This document shows, one piece after another, positions 24,714 through 33,275 of a stretch of 64,000 nucleotides of DNA. This DNA is from Topomyia yanbarensis (lineage: Eukaryota; Arthropoda; Insecta; Diptera; Culicidae), in assembly GCF_030247195.1 (NCBI RefSeq), contig NC_080672.1, forward strand, positions 248,171,209 to 248,235,208, written 5' to 3'. The position numbers and the translations under genes are program-made. Position 1 is the stretch's first letter; each line of letters opens with the position of its first letter. The notes beneath the pieces are model-generated. The model saw only the letters and a list, made by a program, of their open reading frames with translations. It did not search any database and was not told where the DNA came from.

Positions 24714-27481
24714 GCCTTTCTCCTATAGAAAGGCTATGAAATCACCCTGAAAACCGACTTTTTAACCGAGGCCCTGAGGGCTGAGTCTCTTATACCATTT
24801 GAATCTGTTCGTCGAGTTAGGCAAATGTCTGTGAGTGTGTGCGTATGTGTGTGTGCGTGTGTATGTATGTATGTGACCAAAAAATAAGCACATCGGTTAT
24901 TCAGGAATGGCTGAACCGATTTTTTCAAACTTTGCCTCAAATGAAAGGTACAACGTTCCCATAGGCTGCTATTGAATTTCATTTAATTTCGACTTCCGGC
25001 TCCGGAGTTACAGGTTGAAGAGTGTGGTCACGCATGAAATTCCCATATAAATCGGAATCAGCATGGTATCTAAAAGATGCAAAACTTTATAAAATGTGTT
25101 CGAAAAAGTTTGAATTTATAGTTTTAGCTCACTGATGCCCAATCAAACCCACGTTGGTCACATTGGACAACTTTGGCGGAACCGGAAGCGTCGGGAAATT
25201 TGTTATGTTCCTGAGTTGAATTCACATCTGCTTCTCAGAAATGTCTGACTCAATTTTCGCAAAATCAGTCTCAAATGAAAGCCAGAATATTCCTATTGAA
25301 TGCTTTTAAATTTCCTTCTAATCAGAGCTCTGGTTCCTGTGTTACGCGTTGAAGTATGCGGCCACATGCGAAATTTCCATATAAACCGGTAATCAATATA
25401 TGTATAAATGATACAAAAATAATTAACATGAGTTACAAATTGCTTGAAATTATTGGTCGACACTCTTATATCATTCGACTCACTTTGTTGAGTTCGGAAA
25501 ACGTGTGTATGCGTATTTGTGTACGTCTGTGTGTGACCAACAATTGCGCATCAGTTACTCGGAGAGGACCGAACCGTTTTTCTCAAAACAAGAGTCAAAT
25601 GGAAGGTATAATATACAATTTGGTTTAGTATCGCCCTTTTTTCAACAGCTCCCCCCCCCCCCCTTGGCCACCCTCGCACCCGCATTAGAGCATTGCAAAA
25701 AAAACACTCATTTTTGAAATCTCAAAGGCCTCCTATTGTGACAAATAGCAAAGTTAACTCAGATGCCAAATTTCATATCATTTGGACAATTTTAGACCTC
25801 CGCCCACTTTGCTTGAAGTTTGTGACATTGAGAAAATACAGTGTGTCCAACATTTATACGTTCACCCTAATTTCTCAGAATAACTTTTTTCTATTCAAAC
25901 CAACTGCACCAATTTTTTGCGTTTATTTTGAAGTTTAATCAACGATGTTTCTCGAAATTTAGAAGTCCTGGTGCGTTTTGCTCGTTTGTTATAGTAGTTT
26001 AAGTGAAATAAGTGATGTCCCATATTTATAAGTTCACCTTACTTTTTTGCCTTTCTCATATAGAAAGGTTATGCAATCAATCTGAACATCGTCAACCTAA
26101 TCCCGGTTTATCCCCACATCACACACCATCTTTCCCTAAACCCACCTTCCCTCATCAATTATCCCCCCCCCCCCAAGAAAATTTCTTAGTTCCTCCTAAA
26201 TAAACTTCCTTAGTAGGTCTGTAAAACCAGTGAACAATTTGGTTTGAAACGATATTGAGTTTGAAAACTACTTTAAATTTGAAAATAATTTAAAATTTGT
26301 TAACAAGTTGAAACTTTTTGGCGGGGTCCGGACCCCCCGAAGCTTCCTCCTGGATCCGCTGTTGGGTTCAAGTGTTTCAGCTACGACACATAGCTTCTCA
26401 AGGTCGTGGCTGTCGATCCATTGTATGCATATGCTAATCGTACTGAATATGTAATGGATATTTCCACCATTATATTGAAGCCATGGAATCGTACACGAAA
26501 AAACCAGTCATAAATTCATGAACAAAAGGTCACGATCTCGTGAACTGAACATTTAACGAAAACCATGACCAAGTTCCTGAAATTATGAATAATAAACCTC
26601 AAATTCATGAAACTATTTGTGTTTTCAAAAAACTTGTTCGCTCCGAATATATACATGGCGTTAAATTAGAATGTTTGGTTAGGGTACTGTTATTGTTCCC
26701 TGGACATGTTTAATTTTTGTTGTGATTCTAGTTCATGATTTGAGAATATACAGCTGACAGCCAAATGATTTCAAGAGCTTATTCGCGATTCTTGTGATTT
26801 CTCATCACGTTATTGTGCTATCTTATTCATAAGTTTACTATCGCAATTTTCTGTCAGACTAGCAAGTTTAAAATTCATGATTTCAGAATCTTTGTCGCGG
26901 TTTTTGTAATTTTTATTCACGTTATCGTGATATTTTAGTTGTGAGTAGAGTGATTCATGTTCATGATTTCAGGATCTATGTCACGATTTTTGTAACTGCT
27001 GTTTCAAAATCGAATGTGCATTTTTGATGCCAAATGACTTTAAAATGCATAAAACGTTGAGATTTTATGAAATCTCGAAAAAAATTTTTTTGACGGAAAT
27101 TGACCTTTTTGGATATATTCTCATATGTAATCACTCTAAAAATCGCCAACCTAATCCCGGCCTATAAAGGCTTAGGTAGGGATATGCAATGAGGGGTTGC
27201 TACTTTAAAATTAAAACTAGTATAAAATTTCTTAACAAGTTGAAAATTTTCGGCAGGACCCCCGAATCTTCCTCCTTGATCCACCGCTGGTTTCAAGCGA
27301 TGTTTCAGTGTCGATATATACTATCTCAAGATCTTGGCTGTCGATCCATTGTATGTATGTGCAAATCGTACTGAATATATAATATACATTTCCATTATTG
27401 AATTGAACATAACCAACCATGGAATCGTAGTTTGGACAAATGAGAAAGGCACAATTGCACCACTAGGTGGATTAAAACAGG
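24714..27481. mobile_element. GCCTTTCTC...GAGAAAGGC dispersed repeat, composite
   Basis: Starts GCCTTTCTCCTATAGAAAGG and ends with 'GAGAAAGGCACAATTGCACC' plus 'CACTAGGTGGATTAAAACAG', a sequence pair I recall as common in Aedes-type genomes. Internal landmarks: 'ACCGACTTTTTAACCGAGGC', a GT-rich stretch (24830-24875), 'CTCAAATGAAAGGTA', 'TTCCGGCTCCGGAGTTAC'. The start motif recurs at 26050 and several modules appear twice (25230-25560), so this is several fragmentary copies. Includes homopolymer C runs (25650, 26164). No coding sequence. Confidence 0.6.
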
Positions 27482-28090
27482 TTTTTTCATTGACATCGCT
27501 GATTTCATTGTTTTCTTTAATTTAAATTTAAACATTTTGACATTAACATCAATTTGAATGCCCTAGACAACTTTGCCAAATCAAACATATCTAGATTTCT
27601 CGGTTTCATGCGATTATTCACCAAGACAAGGTAGCGGTTTTTAGTTTGATGTACGCCATCTTGATTTTCAGCATTGAAACAAACATTAATTGTCGAACTT
27701 TTAACAACTGCTCAGAACCGGCCATTTCGATATTGACCCATTGACTCTCAACAACTATTTGAACTCAATTCAGCTGTCTATTCGGCAGCACTGCAGACGC
27801 TGCTTCTTCTTTCAACCGAAGCACCGTGTACAGAAAAAACCAGGCTCGGTTTTCTAAAGCCAATCCAAAACTGCTGCTGAGAATACATCAACACAAATTG
27901 AAATTCGTACACACATGTGAACGGTGCTGAGTGGCTCGGTTTGGTTTTAGAAACTGAGACTCGGTTGAGGTTTGTCTTTCGTTTACCGTGTGAACGAAAT
28001 CCAAACCGAATACGATGTGGATCACTCGTTTACACGTGTTGAGATTTAGGGAACCGTATCAGTGACTGTGCGTACCGGTTGGTTTTCTTA
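27482..28090. other. No gene recognised (right part of hAT-like element)
   Basis: The last part (27815-28090) contains 'CCGGTT/AACCGA'-like subterminal motifs resembling those after the left end at 21510-21545, as expected within one element. No coding sequence seen. Confidence 0.4.
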
Positions 28091-28100
28091 CCCACCTCTG

Positions 28101-28272
28101 GTCACAATATGGAGAAGTAGAATCCCTTACACCTGATACTTGGAGAAACTTCTTCTCGGGTAATCCTAACGGTGTTTTTGTAGTGAGGATGCGGGTTGAA
28201 AACCCTATACCCTCCTACTTGACAATACAACTCAAAACTCACGGAAATATTATTAAACAAACTACTCTGCGT
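28101..28272 (+). pseudogene. Non-LTR gag-like ORF1 fragment, part after hAT insertion
   Basis: Continues the frame from 21501 after one copy of the 8-bp duplication: 'YGEVESLTPDTWRNFFSG', then 'PNGVFVVRMRVENPIPSYLT', to a stop at about 28272. The match of register and content on the two sides is the main evidence for the hAT-like boundaries. Confidence 0.55.
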
Positions 28273-28585
28273 TAAGCTATGAGCCGTGTCAAATAAAAAT
28301 ATAAAGAAACATCATTTGGCACGTTTCAATTCAATAAGGCACGTTTGTGTTAGCTTGAAGATACCAATTTCTTTGTTTTAATTTGACATTTCTAAAAACT
28401 CGCTAGGGATACATTTCTATATACAGAAATGACCAATATGATTTTATTAAGTATAGGTGGGTCATTTAGAGCTATTTTGTGAGTGGTAATATAGTTTGGA
28501 ATTTTTTAGTAGGTAAGATTATTGGAGCATTAGCACGTAATGACCCAAACTGATTCATCCACCAGCCGTGTACAGTAGATATCTC
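28273..28585. other. No gene recognised
   Basis: Non-coding. The right part ('CATCCACCAGCCGTGTACAG') matches the upstream part of the S-family copy at 8180 ('ATCCACCAGCCATGCACAG'), so the S-like repeat begins before 28550. Confidence 0.4.
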
Positions 28586-29187
28586 CACATTTTGAAAAGT
28601 TTTGAAATATACATGGGTCAGCTCAGATTTTTGTTCAAGGTGCGAATTTAAAAACTTTCTCCAAAGATGACTTAATTTGGACATGATTTAGAGGTGTCTC
28701 CAATCAAAAATCGTGTTTTTTCTACGTTTCCATAGTATGATCACTTACAATTTGATTAAATAGGTCCTACATGCCCACAAACCATCAAAGGTTGCTCCTT
28801 AGGCATATCTTAAAATGTTTTCACAGATGAACATAGCTCTAATCGCAATCGAAAATTTGTTAACTGAATTTTTATTTAGAAAAGAATATCAAAACCAAGA
28901 AAATGTACTACTAATTTTCCATGGATTTGATAAACTTTTTTATATAAAAATCCAGTTAACAAATTTTCTATTGCGATTAGAGCTATGTTCATCTGTGAAA
29001 ACATGTTAAGATATGTCTAAGGAACAACCTTAGTGTAAGTGATCTTACTGTGGAAACAAAGCAAAAACACGATTTTTGATTGGAGACACCTCTAAATCAT
29101 GTCCAAATTAAGTCATCTTTGGCGAAAGTTTTTAAATTCACACCTTGAACAAAAATCTGAGCTGACCCATGTATATTTCAAAATGTG
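28586..29187. mobile_element. Foldback element, about 600 bp, inside an S-family repeat
   Basis: Left arm 28586-28890 and right arm 28944-29187 are inverted copies with few mismatches. Shared landmarks are 'CATTTTGAAA', 'ATGACTTAATTTGGACATGA', 'TAGAGGTGTCTCCAATCAAA' and 'AGATGAACATAGCTCTAATC'. The loop centres near 28917. The S-like repeat resumes on the right at about 29190 ('GTGTACAG...TATTGTACAGTCG'). Confidence 0.7.
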
Positions 29188-29500
29188 GTCTAGTGTACAG
29201 CTCATACATATTTTCTTCTCGGTATTGTACAGTCGTCCGTTCGCCCCAAGCAGCCAAATACGAATGATAATAGAAACAAATATGTAACGGACTTATATTT
29301 AAAACTTTTCATCATTTAAGTGTTCGGGTGGTGCACCATATTGACGGCTCTGATCGAGATACTCTGAGAATTTTCACCATTTCCTAAAGATTTTTCAAAA
29401 CACAGTTTTTTCGTTATTAGTGCATGTTATACATACTCCTAATTTTAATACTACATAGAGGAACATATTTTCGACAAATTGGCCTAAAAATCAAATCGTT
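29188..29500 (+). mobile_element. S-family repeat, partial copy
   Basis: Diverged copy of the S repeat: 'TATTGTACAGTCG', 'GAATGATAATAGAAACAAAT', 'CTTTTCATCATTT', 'GACGGCTCTGATCGAGATAC', 'TTTTTCAAAACACAG'. It loses similarity after about 29480, before the TAGTCACGAC end. Confidence 0.55.
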
Positions 29501-29840
29501 CTGTTAAGTATGATGGAATTAAATCTGACGCGGCGCCACAGTCGATATTTTGAAACTGTACCGCTATATTGAAAGCTTAAATGTATTCTACATTAAAATA
29601 TGAACAGTCGGATAGGTATTCTAGAGCGATAATCAAAACGGAAAACTAAAACTAGACAGGTTCCCGGAAAGTATAACTAATCGTCATGTTTTCGTACTAG
29701 AGCGGAAAGCTCCACTTCTATCAAGCTTTTCTGTATTTCCTATCGATCATGCCAATTTGAACCTGTCTTAATCTATCTTTCGTTTCTCTTAATCATCAGT
29801 TTGCCGAAAATATCCAGCAAAATCGATAAAGTAGATTGTT
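29501..29840. other. No gene recognised
   Basis: Non-coding sequence between the S-like repeat and a short open frame. Confidence 0.35.
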
Positions 29841-29847
29841 GTGGTAT

Positions 29848-30023
29848 TTAAAATACAGTAACATTTGAATAAGTTACAAATTCTAATGCCATGCCTTGCC
29901 ATTGATTTTTCATCCATTTCGCACCAGGTACAAAAGTTATCTCCAATACGGTAGTGATGTGATTCTTTATGAACACATCACATCCATCGTTGTTTGCGTG
30001 CTTGATCCTTTTGATGATATGCT
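29848..30023 (-). other. Possible terminal exon or relic ORF, split by the TTAA element
   Basis: On the minus strand the frame reads 'KHIIKRIKHANNDGCDVFI', 'HITTVLEITFVPGAKWM' and 'GMALEFVTYSNVTVF', then a stop. Past the TTAA site the host resumes at 45016, where the minus strand shows 'TTTCAG' just before the joined frame, a possible splice acceptor. I do not recognise the protein. It could be a last exon or a relic of another element; a short chance frame is also possible. Confidence 0.25.
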
Positions 30024-30262
30024 TTAACACTCGGAATACCAAGGGGGTAAAAAGTTACGCGGACTACCAAGGGGGTCTAAAAAAATGGGAACGCTTACTT
30101 TGACCGGTCATATCTCAGCCGTTACATAATCGATTTTAAATCTGTCTTCACCAATATAAAGGTATGTCTTTTGTGAACACGTCGAACTAAAAAAATAGAA
30201 GAATAGAGTTGTTTACCGTAAGTTAGAGTAAAAAGAGTATAACAAAGTCAGTGAGAAAAAAA

Positions 30263-31153
30263 GATGGGTGGGTAATGTCTAGGACATAACCGGAGTGTCG
30301 TGACTACTCGTTTGACTTGTAATTCAAATCGAATGATACTCAATGAAATATGTGGGATTGTTTCAAGTTATTCTTTATAATAATTATGGTGGTTTTGAAA
30401 AGAACCTTTATTGTTGGCGTCTGCGTTGATAGGGGATGCGCTGGATTCTAAGCTGGTTGAGACATTCATTCATGAAATGAACAATTTTCTTCCTTTGAAA
30501 TATCAATGTTAAAATCTCTCGAAACAACCATCGGAATCTTTTTCGTACAAAAATGAACACACTTAGCAAAAACCTAGGAGCGGGTAATGTCCGGGACATA
30601 ACCGCGATGATCATATTCTTAAAATTCTGCTTGTATCTCTTTCAAATGGCTAAATTTTACGCATTAAGTTCGATTCACCGGGCTCAGCGAAATTTTCCTG
30701 GGGATCCCGTTCGTTAGTATATTCAGCAAAACAATTTTATTAACGAGTTCTCCGCATTGAATACAGGTCAATAATTTCATATAATGATTTCAACAAGCAG
30801 ACAATGTGCATGTATGACAGGTGGGAGTGTTCTGAAGTGTTTTTAGTGGAGGTAACAACATAAAATCATGTATTGGACATTTTACAATGATTCTCCTTAA
30901 CCCTGCAAAACCACGGGGTTGGCAGCAGAGGGTTAAGTTGTTTGGAAGAGATGACAGTTAATATATGATAACTAAAAATATAAAATTGTTCTATAAATTG
31001 CAAAGTTATTGCCGCGTTGACCTGAAAATTTGTCATTTCATTCATAAAGGAACAATCATTGAAATTATGTCAATTTATGCTTTGCAAGATTTGAAATAAC
31101 TTCGAAGTGTGGTCACGACACCCCTGTTATGTCATATACATCACCAACCCATC
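30263..31153. mobile_element. 891-bp TIR element at the left of U1
   Basis: Left end GATGGGTGGGTAATGTCTAG and right end, inverted, GATGGGTTGGTGATGTATAT, stay similar for about 45 bp (to 'GTGTCGTGAC'). A palindromic motif 'AATGTCCGGGACATAA' near 30593 echoes the 'AATGTCTAGGACATAA' inside the left end. A 'TTAACCCTGC...GCAGAGGGTTAA' palindrome lies at 30898-30935. A minus-strand frame of 68 codons has no recognisable domain. The copy in U2 is 46546-47436. Confidence 0.6.
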
Positions 31154-31366
31154 TTTTCATCATTCGTTTTGGTGTAGCTTTCGCTTAGTGTCAGAGTTGC
31201 GACATTCACTGATTTTCTTGGAAGGATTTGCAAAAACCTTCGAGTTTGTAGATTAGAAAAACATTTTCTCATGATTCACTGGTAAAAGTACAGAATTACC
31301 AAGCGCAAACTTAATACTAGTTAATAAAAGAAACTTTCTAATTAAATTCTTTTTCCATTTTACATT

Positions 31367-31382
31367 CGTCCTAATAAGGACG
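31367..31382 (-). terminator. Histone-type 3' stem-loop, first unit of A1
   Basis: Minus strand CGTCCTTATTAGGACG: 6-bp stem, 4-base loop. It fits the metazoan histone mRNA consensus (GGYYYUHHUHARRRCC) except that the outer G-C pair is reversed. A purine-rich stretch 'AATGGAAAAAGAA' about 10-20 bases downstream resembles the histone downstream element bound by U7 snRNA. Confidence 0.65.
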
Positions 31383-31524
31383 GTTTGTAGATAGCTATGT
31401 TGATACAAGACGGGAATCTTTTAAAACAATTAAAACCTTACCGACGATTGTTTTTACTGCGTACATACATCTTTCCCCTTTCGCAGCTCACTCCGAATGA
31501 GTACGCTTCGCATCAAGGTGTTCC

Positions 31525-31532
31525 TATTTATA
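31525..31532 (-). promoter_or_regulatory. TATA box of a histone-type promoter, first unit of A1
   Basis: Minus-strand TATAAATA. In the other units about 30-35 bases downstream lies 'CTCATTCGG', close to insect initiators of the TCAGT/TCATT type. The same arrangement recurs in each complete unit. Activity is inferred. Confidence 0.5.
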
Positions 31533-31796
31533 GACTTTACAATGCAGATGGAAGGCCGTCCTTTTGTTCGATAAATGAAAATATTTTCATCATTCGTTTT
31601 GGTGTAGCTTTCGCTTAGTAGTAGAGTTGCCACATTCTATGATTTTCTTGGAAGGATTTGCAAAAACCTTCGAGTTTGTAGATTAGAAAAACATTTTCTC
31701 ATGATTCACTGGTAAAAGTACAGAATTACCAAGCGCAAACTTAATACTAGTTAATAAAAGAAACTTTCTAATTAAATTCTTTTTCCATTTTGCCTT

Positions 31797-31812
31797 CGTC
31801 CTGATAAGGACG
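31797..31812 (-). terminator. Histone-type 3' stem-loop, second unit of A1
   Basis: Minus strand CGTCCTTATCAGGACG, with loop TATC, closer to the canonical loop than the TATT loop of the first and last units. Equivalent sites occur at 32221-32236, 38436-38451, 39254-39269 and at the same places in U2. Confidence 0.65.
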
Positions 31813-32641
31813 GTTTGTCTATGTTGATACAAGACGGGAATCTTTTAAAACAATTCAAACCTTGCCGACGATTGTTTTTACTGCGTACATACATCTTTCC
31901 CCTTTCGCAGCTCACACCGAATGAGCACAGTTTTCATCATGGTGTTCCTATTTATAGACTTTACAATGCAGATGGAAGGCCGTCCTTTTGTTCGATAAAT
32001 AAAAATATTTTCTTCATTCGTTTTGGTGTAGCTTTCGCTTAGTAGCAGAGTTGCCACATTCACTGATTTTCTTGGAAGGATTTGCAAAAACCTTCGAGTT
32101 TGTAGATTAGAAAAACATTTTCTCATGATTCACTGGTAAAAGTACAGAATTACCAAGCGCAAACTTAATACTAGTTAATAAAAGAAACTTTCTAATTAAA
32201 TTCTTTTTCCATTTTGCCTTCGTCCTGATAAGGACGGTTTGTCTATGTTGATACAAGACGGGAATCTAAAACAATTCAAACCTTGCCGACGATTGTTTTT
32301 ACTGCGTACATACATCTTTCCCCTTTCGCAGCTCACACCGAATGAGCACAGTTTTCATCATGGTGTTCCTATTTATAGACTTTACAATGCAGATGGAAGG
32401 CCGTCCTTTTGTTCGATAAATGAAAATGTTTTCATCATTCGTTTTGGTGTAGCTTTCGCTTAGTGGCAGAGTTGCCACATTCACTGATTTTCTTGGAAGG
32501 ATTTGCAAAAACCTTCGGATTTGTAGATTAGAAAAACATTTTCTCATGATTCACTGGTAAAAGTACAGAATTACCAAGCGCAAACTTAATACTGGTTAAT
32601 AAAAGAAACTTTCTAATTAAATTCTTTTTCCATTTTGCATT

Positions 32642-32657
32642 CGTCCTAATAAGGACG
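32642..32657 (-). terminator. Histone-type 3' stem-loop after the H1-like tail
   Basis: Minus strand CGTCCTTATTAGGACG, downstream of the H1-like stop and followed by 'AATGGAAAAAGAA'. The order of tail, stop, stem-loop and purine-rich element is that of a replication-dependent histone gene. Confidence 0.65.
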
Positions 32658-32761
32658 GTTTGTCTATGTTGATACAAGACGGGAATCTTTTAAAACAATT
32701 CAAACCTTGCCGAAGATTGTTTTTACTGCGTACATCCATACAATCTTTCCCCTTTCGTAGC

Positions 32762-32880
32762 TCACACCGAATGAGTACGCTTTGCAGCCTTCGATGTTTT
32801 GGTAGCATTTTTAGTGGCAGTTACTACCGCCTTTTCAGTGACTGCGTTTCTTAGCCTTTGGATTTTTGGCCTTCTCACCG
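32762..32880 (-). pseudogene. Histone H1-like C-terminal tail, frameshifted (A1 terminal unit)
   Basis: Read on the minus strand: 'EKAKKPKAKK' in one frame, then, one base shifted, 'AVTEKAVVTATKNATKTSKA' and 'AKRTHSV' before a stop at 32762-32764. The Lys/Ala/Pro/Thr composition, and a histone-type stem-loop ~105 bp after the stop, point to an H1 C-terminal domain. No globular domain or start remains. In intact H1 this tail binds linker DNA. The A1 copy has one base (near 32871) different from the other three tails. Confidence 0.55.
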
Positions 32881-33275
32881 CCACCACCGTTTTTCCTCTC
32901 TCCGGTGGTAGCCAATTTGATTGGTCGTCCGATGCAGCTTCTCACGACCACGCACGTCTGTTATGCACTGCGTCTTACACACGTCTGGCTTTGAGAAAAT
33001 TGATGAGATGATGATGAGATTGATAAATGATATTTATTTTTAGTTTTTGTCGATGGCTAACATATTAAATTTTTAAGTGACACAGAATATTTCTTTACAT
33101 CTTTAGTACTAAGCTATTTGTAATTTATATTGAAATTTTTTAGACTAATTTGTCTTGAAATGATGGACCACCTTGGTGGATAGTTTTGTTTAGAAGCAAA
33201 GTTGGAAAATAAACTACTTAAAACTACTATATACACCTTAAATCTACTATATACAACTTAACCTACTATTTACAC

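Larger units (their letters stand above)
21502..28100. mobile_element. hAT-like element, 6.6 kb, with nested insertions
   Basis: Left end CAGAGGTGGGAAAATACCGG. The right end, inverted, begins CAGAGGTGGGTAAGAAAACC. An 8-bp target duplication, GTCGCAAT (21494-21501) and GTCACAAT (28101-28108), differs at one base. CAGAGGTGGG-type ends with 8-bp duplications are typical of hAT. No transposase can be read. Most of the interior is made of other repeats (hairpin 22583, TIR repeat 22840, MITE 24339, GCCTTTCTC repeat 24714-27481). The host reading frame is recovered when the element and one duplication are removed, which supports both ends. Confidence 0.65.
31154..32999 (-). repeat. Array A1: tandem ~424-bp histone-gene-derived units (4)
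   Basis: Three promoter-to-stem-loop units, with minus-strand stem-loops at 31367, 31797 and 32221, plus a terminal unit (stem-loop 32642) that keeps the H1-like tail. Spacing is 424 bp (421 where three bases are missing after 'GGGAATCT'). The first unit ends its short coding remnant in 'CGAAGCGTACTCATTCGG' before a stop, closer to the terminal unit. The later units have 'GAAAACTGTGCTCATTCGG'. The array ends where the retrotransposon landed (33000). Confidence 0.8.

Noticed and set aside
25640..26180. C-homopolymers as a regulatory or quadruplex feature
   Set aside because: Short C-runs within a decayed dispersed repeat; not supported beyond composition.
30898..30935. Separate TTAA-flanked MITE in the 891-bp element
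   Set aside because: Only about 40 bp and palindromic; too short to call, and it is duplicated with its host.
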